Origin: Pseudogemmatithrix spongiicola | GTDB taxonomy: Bacteria; Gemmatimonadota; Gemmatimonadetes; Gemmatimonadales; Gemmatimonadaceae | Direction of reading: 5' to 3' | Assembly (NCBI RefSeq): GCF_030623445.1 | Contig: NZ_CP130613.1 | Location: forward strand, 3,100,001-3,164,000 | DNA length: 64,000 nt | Shown: in pieces, positions 1-10,063 of the stretch | Layout: the number at the start of each line of letters is the position of its first letter | Numbering within the stretch: the stretch's first letter is position 1 | Position numbers and translations under genes: made by a program | Notes under the pieces: model-generated | Told to the model about the DNA's origin: nothing | Database searches by the model: none | What the model saw: the letters and a program-made list of their open reading frames with translations, nothing else

Positions 1-66
1 AAACGGAAGGCCGACGGCGATCGCGCCCCAACGGTGGAGGCGGCGAGACAGGATGGACAGTTTCAT
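1..66 (-). CDS. N-terminal fragment, possible PepSY-associated membrane protein
   Basis: On the minus strand an ATG at 66 opens a frame running off the window edge: 22 residues beginning MKLSILSRRLHRWGAIAVG. A short basic N-terminus with an RRLHRW motif followed by a hydrophobic stretch resembles the first transmembrane helix of PepSY-associated TM proteins. It is divergent from the amidohydrolase at 191, so 67-190 is a shared intergenic promoter region. The family guess rests on 22 residues and is weak. Confidence 0.4.
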   Translation of the reverse strand, partial: MKLSILSRRLHRWGAIAVGLPF

Positions 67-190
67 CTTATAGGTACGTGGGGAGCGGATGCCGCGTTGC
101 CCTGACATTCGCCTCCCACCCCTTCGCGCTCAACCCCGCGTCGCGCTGCTGCGTAGCACGGGGAGTCCCACCCCACCCAGGAGCCCGTAG

Positions 191-1846
191 ATGTCACTGT
201 TCCGCCGCGCGACGCTCGCCGCCGCCTTGCTCGCCTTGGCCCCAGCCGTGGCCGCGCCGCTGGCCGCGCAAGCCACCGCCGACTCCGCGCGCCTCGAGCG
301 CCTCAAGGCCGAGGCGCTGACGCGCGTCGAAGGCCGCGCCAAGCTCGTGCAGGAGATCATCGACCATCTGTTCTCGTTCTCCGAGCTCGGCTTCCAGGAG
401 TTCGAGACGCAGCGCTACCTCACCGGATTGCTCGAGCAGAACGGCTTCCAGATCACGCGCGGCTACGCGGGGATGCCCAGCGCCTGGGTGGCCCGCTGGG
501 TGAGCCCGGCCGGCGCGCGGCCCGTCATCACGATGGGCTCGGACGTGGACGGCATTCCGCAGTCGAACAACAAGCCGGGTGTCGCGTACCTCGATCCGCA
601 GGTCCAGGGCGCGCCGGGCCACGGCGAAGGCCACAACACCGGCCAGGCGGTGAACATCGCCGCGGCGCTCTCGGTGAAGGAACTCATGATCCGCGACCGC
701 ATCCCGGGCACGATCGTGATCTGGCCGGGCATCGCGGAGGAGCAGATGGCCGGTAAGGCCTTCCTCGTGCGCGAAGGCCTGTTCCGCGACGCCGACGTCG
801 CGCTGTTCACGCACGTGGGCAACTCACTCGGCGTCAGCTGGGGCCAGAGCGGCCAGACCGCGCTCGTCTCGGCCATCTTCCGCTTCAAGGGCACCAGCGC
901 ACACGCCGCCGGCGCGCCGTGGCGCGGCCGCTCGGCGCTCGACGCCGCGATGCTCATGGGCACGGGCTGGGAATACCAGCGCGAGCACAACGAGCTGCCC
1001 ACGCGCTCGCACTACGTGATTCTCGACGGCGGCGACCAGCCGAACGTCGTGCCGCCCACCGCGAGCATCTGGTTCTATTTCCGCGAAAGAGATTACCCGC
1101 GGACGATGGCGCTGTTCGAGGCCGGCAAGCGCATCGCGCGCGGCGCGGCCATGATGGCGAATGTGGAACTCGACACCGTGATGGTCGTCGGCTCTGGCTG
1201 GAGCGGCCACTTCAACAAGACGATCGCCGAAGTCACGTACGAGAACATCAAGCGCGTCGGCATGCCGACCTGGAGCGACGAAGACCAGGCACTGGCCCGC
1301 GGGCTGCAGCAGGAGCTGGGCGGGCAGCCGCGCGGTCTGTCGACGGCCGTGGAGTTCACGCTGCAGGGCCCGACGCCGGAGAGCCAGCGCATGGGCGGCG
1401 GCTCGGACGACATCGGCGACGTGAGCTGGAACGTGCCGACGGTGACGCTGCGCTACCCGAGCAACATCCCGGGCCTGCCGGGCCACAACTGGTCGAGCTC
1501 GATCGCCTCGGCCACGCCGATCGCCCACAAGGGCGCCCTGCAGGGCGCCAAGGTGCAGGCGCTGACGATGCTCGACATCCTGCTGCGGCCGCAGGTCGTG
1601 GCCGATGCGTGGAAGTACTTCCGCGAGGTGCAGACGGCGGAGACCAAGTACACGCCGTTCATCTCGCCGACGGACCAGCCGCCGATCTGGATGAACGCCG
1701 ACATCATGGCGCGCTACAAGCCGGAGCTGCAGAAGTACTACTATGACGCGCGGCGCTACCGCACGTACCTCGAGCAGCTGGGTATTCGCTACCCGACCAC
1801 GCGCGCGACGCCGAAGCCGAACATGGACGAGAACGACGGGCGGTAG
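191..1846 (+). CDS. Secreted M20 family amidohydrolase (AbgB-like)
   Basis: 551 residues with a signal peptide (about residues 1-26, ending PLAAQA). Metal-ligand motifs typical of M20 amidohydrolases are visible: GHGEGHN near residue 145, AEEQMAG near 180, a FTHVG histidine near 205 and GHNWSS near 435. Family members hydrolyse amide bonds of small acylated or aminobenzoyl-glutamate-like substrates using two metal ions; the substrate here cannot be told from sequence. The export signal suggests a periplasmic role. It is a standalone gene followed by a nested inverted repeat. Confidence 0.8.
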   Translation: MSLFRRATLAAALLALAPAVAAPLAAQATADSARLERLKAEALTRVEGRAKLVQEIIDHLFSFSELGFQEFETQRYLTGLLEQNGFQITRGYAGMPSAWVARWVSPAGARPVITMGSDVDGIPQSNNKPGVAYLDPQVQGAPGHGEGHNTGQAVNIAAALSVKELMIRDRIPGTIVIWPGIAEEQMAGKAFLVREGLFRDADVALFTHVGNSLGVSWGQSGQTALVSAIFRFKGTSAHAAGAPWRGRSALDAAMLMGTGWEYQREHNELPTRSHYVILDGGDQPNVVPPTASIWFYFRERDYPRTMALFEAGKRIARGAAMMANVELDTVMVVGSGWSGHFNKTIAEVTYENIKRVGMPTWSDEDQALARGLQQELGGQPRGLSTAVEFTLQGPTPESQRMGGGSDDIGDVSWNVPTVTLRYPSNIPGLPGHNWSSSIASATPIAHKGALQGAKVQALTMLDILLRPQVVADAWKYFREVQTAETKYTPFISPTDQPPIWMNADIMARYKPELQKYYYDARRYRTYLEQLGIRYPTTRATPKPNMDENDGR

Positions 1847-1876
1847 TCAATTGGCTGGGCTCCGTGACACTGCGTT

Positions 1877-2019
1877 CACCACGAAGGCACGAAGACACGA
1901 AGGAGATCGACCAGGGTAGTATCCCTTGGGGGTCCGCACCGAAACATCGGCGCGGACCCCCAAGGCCTTTCGCGCCACCCACAGAAGCACGTCCTTCGTG
2001 CCTTCGTGTCTTCGTGGTG
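1877..2019. repeat. Nested intergenic inverted repeat, copy 1
   Basis: Outer arms 1877-1904 and 1992-2019 are near-perfect reverse complements built from the short unit ACGAAGGCACGAAGA. Inside is a second stem, CCTTGGGGGTCCGC (1924-1937) against its complement at 1952-1965. The same architecture recurs at 7157-7288. It fills most of the 276-base gap between genes. No T-run follows, so it is not an obvious intrinsic terminator. Confidence 0.8.
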
Positions 2020-2122
2020 CAGTTCGGTGTTTCTCAAAGCCGCGGCGCCGCTTGCCAGCGCGTGATGCCGGGCACACTTTCAGGGCGCCTGTCCTGACGC
2101 CCCTCACGCTGAGATTTGCCCG

Positions 2123-4804
2123 TTGTCGTCGAAAACCTGCGCGAACTGCGGCACCACGCTCGACGCCGATGCGCTGTTTTGCCATCGCTGCGGCCTGAAT
2201 CTCACGCAGGAGTACCGCGCAACCCCGATCGGGAACGTGAAGGTCGAGGACGTCTCCGACACCTTCCGTCGGCTCCGCGAAGCGATCGGCACGCGCTACG
2301 GCATCGAGCGCGAACTCGGCCGCGGCGGGATGGCCACCGTCTTCCTCGCCAAGGACCTCAAGCACGACCGCGAGGTCGCCATCAAGGTCCTGCACCCGGA
2401 CCTCGCCGCGACCATCGGTGGCGAACGCTTCGAGCGCGAGATCAAGCTCGCCGCCAAGCTGCAGCACCCGCACATCCTCGGGCTCTACGACTCGGGCGAC
2501 GCCGACGGCCTGCTGTACTACGTGATGCCCTTCGTGAAGGGCGAATCGCTACGCGACCGCATCGACCGCGAGAAGATGCTGCCGATCGAAGACGCGATCC
2601 GCATCACGCTCGAAGTCGCGTCGGCGCTGGGTCACGCGCACGAGCAGGGCATCATCCACCGCGACATCAAGCCGGAGAACATCCTGCTCTCCGGCGAGCA
2701 CGCGCTGGTGGCCGACTTCGGCATCGCGCGCGCCGCCACGGAAGCCGGCCAGCAGAAGTTGACGCAGACGGGCATGGCCGTCGGCACGCCGGTGTACATG
2801 GCACCCGAGCAATCCACCGGCGATGCCGTCGGCCCCACGGCCGACATCTACTCGCTGGGCTGCATGCTCTACGAGATGCTCGCCGGCGAGCCGCCGTTCA
2901 ACGGCCCGAATGCCATGGCCATCATGGCGCGACATCTCATGGAGCAGGTGCCGAGCATCCGCGTGGTGCGCAATGCGGTGCCGGAGGAGATCGAGCAGGC
3001 CATCTTCATCGCGCTCAACAAGGCCCCGGTGGACCGCCCGCAGACGGCGGCCCAGTTCGCCGAGCTGCTGAGCGGCATCTTCGGCGCGACGAGCACGATG
3101 CGCGTCATGCGCGGCACGCGCTCGATGATGACGCCGATGCCGATGACGGGCACGTTCACCGTGCCGCCGCCGCTGCCGTGGTACAAGCGGCCCGAGACAT
3201 TTTGGACGGCATTCGGCGTGACGGTCGCTTCGGTGGCCACGGCCTTCGGCCTTTCACAGATGAACGGCGCGAAGGCGCCGGCGGCGCTCAGCGCCGAGCA
3301 GCGGCGCATCGCCGTGCTGCACTTCACCGACGCCAGCAAGGACTCGTCGCTGGGCCCGGTGGCGGAAGGTCTCACGGACGGGCTCATCCGTACGCTGGGT
3401 TCGAGCAGCAGCGTCACGGTCATCTCGCGCGACGGTATCGAACCGTATCGCAACGCGAGACTCGCCCCTGACAGCATCGCGCGCACGTTGCGCGTGGGGT
3501 TCCTCGTGCGCGGCGAGGTCGAACCGGTCGGCGACCGCGTGCGCGTGAGCGTACGCCTCGACGATGCGAGCGGCGCACGGCTGGAAAGCGGCGGCTTTTC
3601 CGTCGCGCGCGACAGCGTGCTCGTGCTGCAGGATTCCATCGGCGCGCTCGCTGCGAACCTGATCCGCGGCCAGTTGGGCGAGGAGCTGCGCGTGCAGGCC
3701 CAGCGCATCGCGACGTCGAGCCCAGCGGCGTGGCTGCTCGTGCAGCGCGGCATCCAGGAGCAGCGTAGGGCGCAGGCACTGCCCGGCGCCGAGCGCGAAC
3801 CCGTGTGGCTGCGGGCCGACTCGCTCTTCGCGGAGGCGCAGGCGCTGGATACGCGCTGGGCCGAGCCGCATGTGCGGCGGGCCAGCGTCGCACTGACGCG
3901 GGCGCGCGCGAGGAACCGCAACCAGCAAGACGAGATGCGCGCGCTCAGCGCTGAATCCAACGCGCATGTCGAGGCCGCCCTCGCCCTCGATCCGAACAAT
4001 GCGGACGCCTTCGAGGTCCGCGGCACGACGGCCTTCTTCGGCTGGAACTTCAACCTCGAGACCGACCCGGCGCGCCGCGACGTCGCCCTCGCCAACGCCC
4101 TGCGGGATCTCGAGCGGGCCACGACGATCAACCGCCAGCAGGCGAGCGCGTTCTCGACCCTCGCGGCGGTCTACGCCAACACGCCCGGCAAGACCGCGAA
4201 CGACATCTACCTCGCCGCGCGACGCGCCCTCGAGGTGGACGAGTTCCTCGCGACCGCCAACATCACGCTCTCGCGCCTGGCCAACGCGACCTACGACCTC
4301 GGCAACTCGGACGCGGCGCGGCAGTATTGCGACCAGCTGTATCGCCGGTTTCCCAACGACGTCCGCGCGTGGCGCTGCCAGCTCAACAACCTGAGCCTGC
4401 CGGGCGCCCAGCCGGAGATCGCGCGGGCTTGGACCTTGGTCGACTCGGTGGTCGCCCGCACCGCGCCGGCCGACACGGCCCACTGGCGCCGCACGGGGAA
4501 CATCCTGGCTGCCGGTGCGCTCGCCCGCGTGAGCGGCGGGAGCGGCCCGCTGGCCGACAGCGCCCGTCGCGTGCTGCGCCGCAACGTCGGTGACGCGAGC
4601 GTCGACCAATTGCGCGAGCTGGCCTACTACGCGGCCTTCGTCTCGGTCATCCTCGGCGACCGGGAAGACGCCTTCCGGCTCCTGCGGGAGTACATCGCCG
4701 CGAACCCGAACAAGGCGCGCATCCTGCGGGACGATCCCGGCTGGTGGTTCCGGGCGATCGCCGACACGCCGGAGTACCGGCAGATCATGGGCAGCGCGCA
4801 GTAG
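2123..4804 (+). CDS. Ser/Thr protein kinase with N-terminal zinc ribbon and TPR-like C-terminus
   Basis: 893 residues from a TTG start. An N-terminal zinc ribbon (CANC at about 6-9, CHRC at about 20-23) precedes a Hanks-type kinase domain (about 58-320) with glycine loop GRGGMA, ATP lysine in AIKVL, catalytic HRDIKPEN and metal-binding DFGIA. One transmembrane helix lies near residues 358-378. The outer part begins with a TolB/adenylate-cyclase-type AVLHFTD domain and continues as helical TPR-like repeats. The layout predicts a membrane kinase sensing or scaffolding through its C-terminal half. Partners are unknown. Confidence 0.88.
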   Translation: MSSKTCANCGTTLDADALFCHRCGLNLTQEYRATPIGNVKVEDVSDTFRRLREAIGTRYGIERELGRGGMATVFLAKDLKHDREVAIKVLHPDLAATIGGERFEREIKLAAKLQHPHILGLYDSGDADGLLYYVMPFVKGESLRDRIDREKMLPIEDAIRITLEVASALGHAHEQGIIHRDIKPENILLSGEHALVADFGIARAATEAGQQKLTQTGMAVGTPVYMAPEQSTGDAVGPTADIYSLGCMLYEMLAGEPPFNGPNAMAIMARHLMEQVPSIRVVRNAVPEEIEQAIFIALNKAPVDRPQTAAQFAELLSGIFGATSTMRVMRGTRSMMTPMPMTGTFTVPPPLPWYKRPETFWTAFGVTVASVATAFGLSQMNGAKAPAALSAEQRRIAVLHFTDASKDSSLGPVAEGLTDGLIRTLGSSSSVTVISRDGIEPYRNARLAPDSIARTLRVGFLVRGEVEPVGDRVRVSVRLDDASGARLESGGFSVARDSVLVLQDSIGALAANLIRGQLGEELRVQAQRIATSSPAAWLLVQRGIQEQRRAQALPGAEREPVWLRADSLFAEAQALDTRWAEPHVRRASVALTRARARNRNQQDEMRALSAESNAHVEAALALDPNNADAFEVRGTTAFFGWNFNLETDPARRDVALANALRDLERATTINRQQASAFSTLAAVYANTPGKTANDIYLAARRALEVDEFLATANITLSRLANATYDLGNSDAARQYCDQLYRRFPNDVRAWRCQLNNLSLPGAQPEIARAWTLVDSVVARTAPADTAHWRRTGNILAAGALARVSGGSGPLADSARRVLRRNVGDASVDQLRELAYYAAFVSVILGDREDAFRLLREYIAANPNKARILRDDPGWWFRAIADTPEYRQIMGSAQ

Positions 4805-4920
4805 CGCTGGACGGGTCGGCCTAGGCCTAAGTGTTGTAATTTACGTCACTTGCGAGGGCTGTCACACAGTGACACTTTAGCGCGGGCTGATTGCCCGCCT
4901 CCCCTACAAGGATTTGCAGA

Positions 4921-7149
4921 ATGCGCAGGACCCGGATCGCCGCAGCCTTCCTGCTCGCCATCGTCGCGAGCGCGTGCGCGGACCTCCCCACCGACTCGCG
5001 TCAGACGTCGGGCATCATCGCCAACTCCGGCACATGCACGGCGACGCTGAGCTCGCTGCTCGCGCAGGCCGATACCGTGTTCGGCGCAGGTGCACCGAAC
5101 GTCAACTCGGTGGTCGGGAAGCTCAACAACCTCGATCACCACCTGAACAACAACAACCCCGCCGAGGCGAAGAACCGCGCCTTCGAGATCGTCGCGTTCG
5201 TGCTCCAGAAGGAGCGCGAGAACGATCTCGCTGGTACGGCGGAGGAGATCGCGCGTTTCGTGAATGCGATCTATTGCTACGCCGGCCTCGACATCACGAT
5301 CAGCGATCCGGCCAACAGCTGGCTCATCTATCCGTCGGACTCGGCCCAGATCGTCTACGGCCTCGATTCCACGACGGGCATCTCGTTCCCGGGCACGCCC
5401 GTCGGTGAGCCGTCGATGCTGACGGTCGAACCGTTCAACGGCACGTTGAACACGGTGCTCGACCAGTTCCCGGGCTTCATCTACATCCGCCTGCAGAATG
5501 CTGGCAACACGGGGCTCACGGGCCGCGTGACGATCAGCGTCTGCGCGACCGGCGTGCCGGAGAGCGTGAACCTCAGCGACCTGCGCCTCGGGCACGGCAT
5601 CAACGACAACGCCGGGTTCGAGATCACGCCGCTGCCGACGGCCGCCGACCCGGTGGAGCCGACCCTCGATTGCGACACCAGCGCGCCCTCGTTGTCGCTG
5701 GCGGCGCGCATGGTCAATCGAGTGGCGTCGTTGCTCTCGCCGCGCAGCGCGCAGGCCTCGGCCACGATGATCCGCCGCTTCGGCGGTGGCGTCAGCGGCA
5801 CGGCGAATGAGTTCAGCCCCTTTGCCCCGGTCGATGGCGCGCTCAGCTTCGGCGGCGGCGTCAGCGGCACCGCGAACGAGTTCATCCGTACCCCGTCGCT
5901 GCTGCTTGAAGAAGGCACGACGGAAGTCATGAGCAGCCTCGATCCGTGCAGCACGACCTCGGTGGGCGCGGACGTCCCGACCGAATGCTTGCCGGTCGTG
6001 ACGATTCAGACGCGCACCGTGGGCACCAAGCTCGAGGGCGTGCCGGTGGATTGGTACGTCCCGGCGACGAGCGGCGGCACGATCGCCGCACGCAGCGGCA
6101 TCGACAGCCAGATCAGCTGCGGCACGTTCGGGCGCACGGCCAGCACGGTCACGACGGACAAGGGCAACGCCGGCGTGTGCTGGAACGTCTCGACGCTGGG
6201 CACGTACACGGTGGTCGCCAAGGCCCGCGTGGGCGGCGACGCGCCAGAGGGTGTGCGCTTCGTGAACGGCGCTACGGGCGCGGACTCGGTGATCTTCACC
6301 GTGACCGTCACACCGGTGACCATCAGCATCGTCGCAGGCAACAACCAGACGGCACCGGCCGGCTCGTTGCTGCCGATCGCGCCGACGGTGCGGGTGCTCG
6401 ATGCCAACGGCCAGCCGGCGGCGAACGTGCTCATCGACTGGGCGGCGTTCGGCAATAGCGACGCCAGTGTCTCGGCGACGCCGACCCGCACGAACAGCAG
6501 CGGCGAGGCCTGGACTAACTGGACGATCGGCGCCGGCTACAACGAGTTGCGTGCGATGGTACGCAATGCGCCGGACACGGTGGCCGTCTACTTCACGGCC
6601 TCCGGTTCGAGCGGTACCACGTCCATCAACTCCTGCCCGATCGGCGGCGGCCGCGATCCGATCAACGACCCGTCGCGTCCATACGGCTTCTGGGTGCCGG
6701 GTCCGGCCAACGGCATCACGATGCGCGAAGTGGATCTCTACTTCGGCGCGTCGGGCAAGGCCAATGCGCCGACGACCTACCAGATCGCGTTGATCACGCG
6801 GCGCGGCGGCGGCTTCCTCGGATCGGTGGTCGACACGACCATTGTGCCGGTAGAACTGCGCGGCAACGCCAGCGAGAACAAGCGGGCGACCTTCCGCCTG
6901 CGGAATCCGATCGTCGGCCGCACGGGCAACGCCTCGTCGAGCGCGAACGCGGTGGCCATGCGGTTGGTCGTGATTTCGAATCCCGACGGCGCGACGCTGA
7001 ACTTCAACACGGGCCCCTGCCCGCTCGGCAACTGCAAGCCGGACCGAGAGTGCACGGCGACCGAGGTGAATCTCAACTCGGTCACTACATCGAAGCCGCT
7101 CGGTGACGTGTTCCGGCGGTCGGTCGGCATACAGATCCGCGGCAACTAA
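4921..7149 (+). CDS. Ig-like (Big) domain surface lipoprotein
   Basis: 742 residues. ATG at 4921 is preferred because an AAGGA lies 8 bases upstream and it puts a lipoprotein signal (AAAFLLAIVASAC) at the very N-terminus. The middle holds bacterial Ig-like stretches (for example GVRFVNGATGADSVIFTVTV and a following repeat). A short duplication, FGGGVSGTANEF, occurs twice around residues 285-330. Likely exported and lipid-anchored; no enzymatic motif was seen. Confidence 0.7.
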   Translation: MRRTRIAAAFLLAIVASACADLPTDSRQTSGIIANSGTCTATLSSLLAQADTVFGAGAPNVNSVVGKLNNLDHHLNNNNPAEAKNRAFEIVAFVLQKERENDLAGTAEEIARFVNAIYCYAGLDITISDPANSWLIYPSDSAQIVYGLDSTTGISFPGTPVGEPSMLTVEPFNGTLNTVLDQFPGFIYIRLQNAGNTGLTGRVTISVCATGVPESVNLSDLRLGHGINDNAGFEITPLPTAADPVEPTLDCDTSAPSLSLAARMVNRVASLLSPRSAQASATMIRRFGGGVSGTANEFSPFAPVDGALSFGGGVSGTANEFIRTPSLLLEEGTTEVMSSLDPCSTTSVGADVPTECLPVVTIQTRTVGTKLEGVPVDWYVPATSGGTIAARSGIDSQISCGTFGRTASTVTTDKGNAGVCWNVSTLGTYTVVAKARVGGDAPEGVRFVNGATGADSVIFTVTVTPVTISIVAGNNQTAPAGSLLPIAPTVRVLDANGQPAANVLIDWAAFGNSDASVSATPTRTNSSGEAWTNWTIGAGYNELRAMVRNAPDTVAVYFTASGSSGTTSINSCPIGGGRDPINDPSRPYGFWVPGPANGITMREVDLYFGASGKANAPTTYQIALITRRGGGFLGSVVDTTIVPVELRGNASENKRATFRLRNPIVGRTGNASSSANAVAMRLVVISNPDGATLNFNTGPCPLGNCKPDRECTATEVNLNSVTTSKPLGDVFRRSVGIQIRGN

Positions 7150-7156
7150 CGGCAGT

Positions 7157-7288
7157 CACCACGGAGACACAGAGGCACGGAGACGGCAACTGCAGGAACG
7201 CTTGGGGGCCCGCACCGATGTTTCGGTGCGGGCCCCCAAGAGTCTTGCCGTACTCGAGCAGTCTCCGTGCCTCTGTGTCTCCGTGGTG
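7157..7288. repeat. Nested intergenic inverted repeat, copy 2
   Basis: Outer arms 7157-7183 and 7262-7288 are reverse complements made of CACCACGGAGACACAGAGG-like units. The inner stem, CTTGGGGGCCCGCACCGA (7201-7218) with its complement at 7223-7240, is close in sequence to the inner stem at 1924-1965. It lies between convergent genes and could act in termination or as a structured RNA end, but no T-run is present. Confidence 0.8.
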
Positions 7289-7302
7289 AACGCCGTTTCC
7301 GT

Positions 7303-9486
7303 TCAGTACCGGAAGTAGTGCGTGTACTTCACCACCAGCGCCCCGCGCTGCGGCTGCATCAGCTGGAAGGCCCGCTCGGGGACGGTCGGCCACACGGAGT
7401 TCCACACGACGAACAGGTCCGAGCCCGGCGACGGCGTCCAGCGCAGGCGGGCGTTCAGCGCCGCGCGATCCGACTGGTCGTCGTACTGCACGAAGCCCGT
7501 GAGCGTGAGCCGCGGGTTCACCGCGTAGTCCCCGCGGAGTCGCCCCGTGTGCGCGACGAAGTCCCCCGTCGGCAGCGTGACGTCGTTGCGCTCGAACTCC
7601 ACGAAGAACTCGTAGTGCGGCTGCACGCGCACGCGTAGCGAGGTCTCGAAGTCGAAGCGCCGGCCGTCATAGAACTCGCCGACCGACGTTTCGATCCGCG
7701 GCACCACCTGTCGGAGGTTCGCGCCCTGCAGCACCAGCTCGGCGCGGCTCCACCAATACTCGCCGGCCGGCACCGTCGTGCCCGGCACGAGCGTGAACGT
7801 CGTCCCCGGCGCGTCGAAGATGCGATACAGGTTCAGCTCGACGCGGTCGCCGCTCTGGAACTGCGCGCCGATCGGCCGGATGTTGAGGTTCGCGTTATCG
7901 AGCTGGCCGCTGTCGGCCCACACCGCGTTGTAGCCGAGCAGGTTGAACTCCCAGCGCCGGATGACCCGCGCGTCCTTCGGGCGCGGCGTGATCGCCGTGT
8001 TGCCGGCCAGTCGGTGGATTCCGCGCTGGATGACGAAACCCAGCGACGGATCGTAGGCCTGCTCCACGCGATCGTAGCGCATCACGATGTCCGCGTGGTC
8101 GTTCGGATAGTCGACCATGAAGCGGTAGTGCGCCCCGACGTCGCCGCCGACGCTGTCGCGGCTCCACGCGGCATTGCCGAGGAAGACCAGGTTGTCGCCC
8201 TTGCCAATGATGTACGGGAGCTGGAAGTCCACGCCGCCCGCCACCGAGCCGGGGCGCGACGCCCGATCGCTGTACGTGCCCATCGCGCCGATGAAGCCGC
8301 GGCCGAGCACGTCGCGGCGCACGCGCAGCACGCCGTCGCTCACGGATTCCGCGCCCTCCGTGCGCGCCGCGATCGCGCCCACTTGATAGCGCCCGAAGCG
8401 GCCCTGCATGCGCGCGCCGTAGGGAATCGTCTGCGGCAGGCCGCCGGCGCCCAGCCCGATGCGCCGCGAGTAGAACATCTGCGTCTGCTGCTCGCGGCCG
8501 AACGCGAAGATGCCCGCGCCTTCCGTGAAGAACGGTCGCCGCTCGGGGAAGAACAGCGGGAAGCGCGTGAGGTTCACGATCTGGCGGTCGACGTCGGCCT
8601 GCGCGAAGTCCGGGTTCGCCGTGAGGTCCACGGTGAGCGTGCGCGTGAGCGGCAGCTTTACGTCGAGGCCGGCGCGGCCGAACGCCGTCTCCTGCTTCGC
8701 GACGGTCGATGAGCCATCCGGCGAGAACAGGCGCTCGACGGGCGCGGCTTGGCCGAGCACATAGGGCCGGAACTCGGCGCGTGCGCGCGGCGGCAGGCCC
8801 GAGAAGCCGGCGATGGTGCCCTCGCGTTCGAGGAAGCGCAGGCCTTCCGTGCGGCGCCACGCACGCCAGAGGAGTTCCTCGTTGGTGCGCGGCATGAAGC
8901 GACGGAAGTTCATGCCCATCTGCGTCACGTCGTCGGGGTAGCGCAGCGTCGCCCAGGGAATGAACATCTCGGCGGTCCAGCCGTCCGCGTTGATCTGCGT
9001 GCGCACGTCCCAGACGCCATCCCATTCCTCGTTGCCGTCCTCGAAGGTGACGTGTTCGCCGTCCCACATCGCCCCGTTGGAGTTGGTGCGGAAATAGAAC
9101 CCGCTGCGCCGGTCGGACAGCCCATCGATGACCATCGAGACGTAATCGTCCGCCCGCAGCTCGGCGTCACGACGCAGCTGGGTGCGCCGCACATTGCCGA
9201 TGTCGCGGTCGTAGATCCACCAGCCGACGACGAGTCCCTTCGGCGTGGCGAGGAGCCGCACGACCGTGCGTTCGCTTGGCGTTCCGCCCTCGACCGGCTC
9301 TTTCTGGCGGAACTCCCAGATCGAGTCCGCCTGCGCGTAGGCGGGCTCGTCGAGGAAACCATCGAGCGTGATGTTGTCGGGCGTCGTGAAGACACGGGGC
9401 ACGCGCTCGGCGGCGGCCGAAGCCTGGGCGCCTGACGCGAGGGGGAGCAAGAGCGAGAGCGCCAGGGCGGCGAGCGGGCGAATCAT
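7303..9486 (-). CDS. DUF5916 (CBM9-like plus beta-barrel) outer-membrane protein
   Basis: 727 residues. The ATG at 9486 gives a clean signal peptide (IRPLAALALSLLLPLASGAQ); the open frame extends further upstream but only as overlap with the divergent cytochrome region. An N-terminal carbohydrate-binding-like domain (about 35-230) precedes the hallmark NPDFAQADVD and FPLFFPERRPFFTEGAGIF motifs of DUF5916 and a strand-rich C-terminus. Family members are secreted or outer-membrane proteins often linked to hydrolysis systems; the exact role is unknown. Confidence 0.8.
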   Translation of the reverse strand: MIRPLAALALSLLLPLASGAQASAAAERVPRVFTTPDNITLDGFLDEPAYAQADSIWEFRQKEPVEGGTPSERTVVRLLATPKGLVVGWWIYDRDIGNVRRTQLRRDAELRADDYVSMVIDGLSDRRSGFYFRTNSNGAMWDGEHVTFEDGNEEWDGVWDVRTQINADGWTAEMFIPWATLRYPDDVTQMGMNFRRFMPRTNEELLWRAWRRTEGLRFLEREGTIAGFSGLPPRARAEFRPYVLGQAAPVERLFSPDGSSTVAKQETAFGRAGLDVKLPLTRTLTVDLTANPDFAQADVDRQIVNLTRFPLFFPERRPFFTEGAGIFAFGREQQTQMFYSRRIGLGAGGLPQTIPYGARMQGRFGRYQVGAIAARTEGAESVSDGVLRVRRDVLGRGFIGAMGTYSDRASRPGSVAGGVDFQLPYIIGKGDNLVFLGNAAWSRDSVGGDVGAHYRFMVDYPNDHADIVMRYDRVEQAYDPSLGFVIQRGIHRLAGNTAITPRPKDARVIRRWEFNLLGYNAVWADSGQLDNANLNIRPIGAQFQSGDRVELNLYRIFDAPGTTFTLVPGTTVPAGEYWWSRAELVLQGANLRQVVPRIETSVGEFYDGRRFDFETSLRVRVQPHYEFFVEFERNDVTLPTGDFVAHTGRLRGDYAVNPRLTLTGFVQYDDQSDRAALNARLRWTPSPGSDLFVVWNSVWPTVPERAFQLMQPQRGALVVKYTHYFRY

Positions 9487-9627
9487 CGTGCGCAAACTAC
9501 GCGGGGCGGGAAGGGAGTGCTGGGCACTTGGGAGGATTCCCGACGGCGTATGGAGACCCCGACGGGTAGAATTCAGGGCAGACCCGCGGGTATTCCCAGT
9601 CCACTCGCCCTCTCTCAGAGCATCGTC

Positions 9628-10053
9628 ATGCGCACCATCCGCCTTCTCGCCGCTGCCGGCGCTGCCTTCCTTGCCTCGCCGATGCAGGCCCAAGACGCCA
9701 CCCCGAACGGTGAGCTCACCTATCGCGTCGTCTGCGCGGCCTGCCACACGCTCAACCCGCCGTATGAGAAGGCACCGCCGATGACGCACATCGCGCGGCA
9801 CTACCGCCAGGCCTTCGCGACGGAAGCCGAGGGCGTAGAGGCCATCGTGCAGTGGGTGACGAAGCCCGAGGTCGCCCGCTCGAAGATGCCCGCGCATGCG
9901 ATTGAGCGCTTCGGCCTCATGCCCGCGTTCCCGCTGCCCGAAGCACAGCTGCGCGACGTGGCGAAGTACGTGTGGAGCCTGGGCGCGCCCGCGCCGGCCA
10001 CCGCCGCACCGGCCGCCGGCGCCGCGACGCACCAGCACAATCCCCCGCGCTGA
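9628..10053 (+). CDS. Secreted c-type cytochrome
   Basis: 141 residues with a signal peptide (to about residue 22, MQAQ). A single haem-binding motif CAACH lies near residue 37 and a probable axial methionine is in KMPAHAIERFGLMP. Size and layout fit a small monohaem cytochrome c (electron carrier in the periplasm). It ends 10 bases before the M28 peptidase start, so the two are probably co-transcribed. Confidence 0.8.
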   Translation: MRTIRLLAAAGAAFLASPMQAQDATPNGELTYRVVCAACHTLNPPYEKAPPMTHIARHYRQAFATEAEGVEAIVQWVTKPEVARSKMPAHAIERFGLMPAFPLPEAQLRDVAKYVWSLGAPAPATAAPAAGAATHQHNPPR

Positions 10054-10063
10054 GGAGTCCCCG

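Noticed and set aside
2116-4609. Long alternative frames over the kinase gene on both strands
   Set aside because: They are low-complexity Arg/Ala-rich shadows caused by high GC; the kinase frame carries all motifs.
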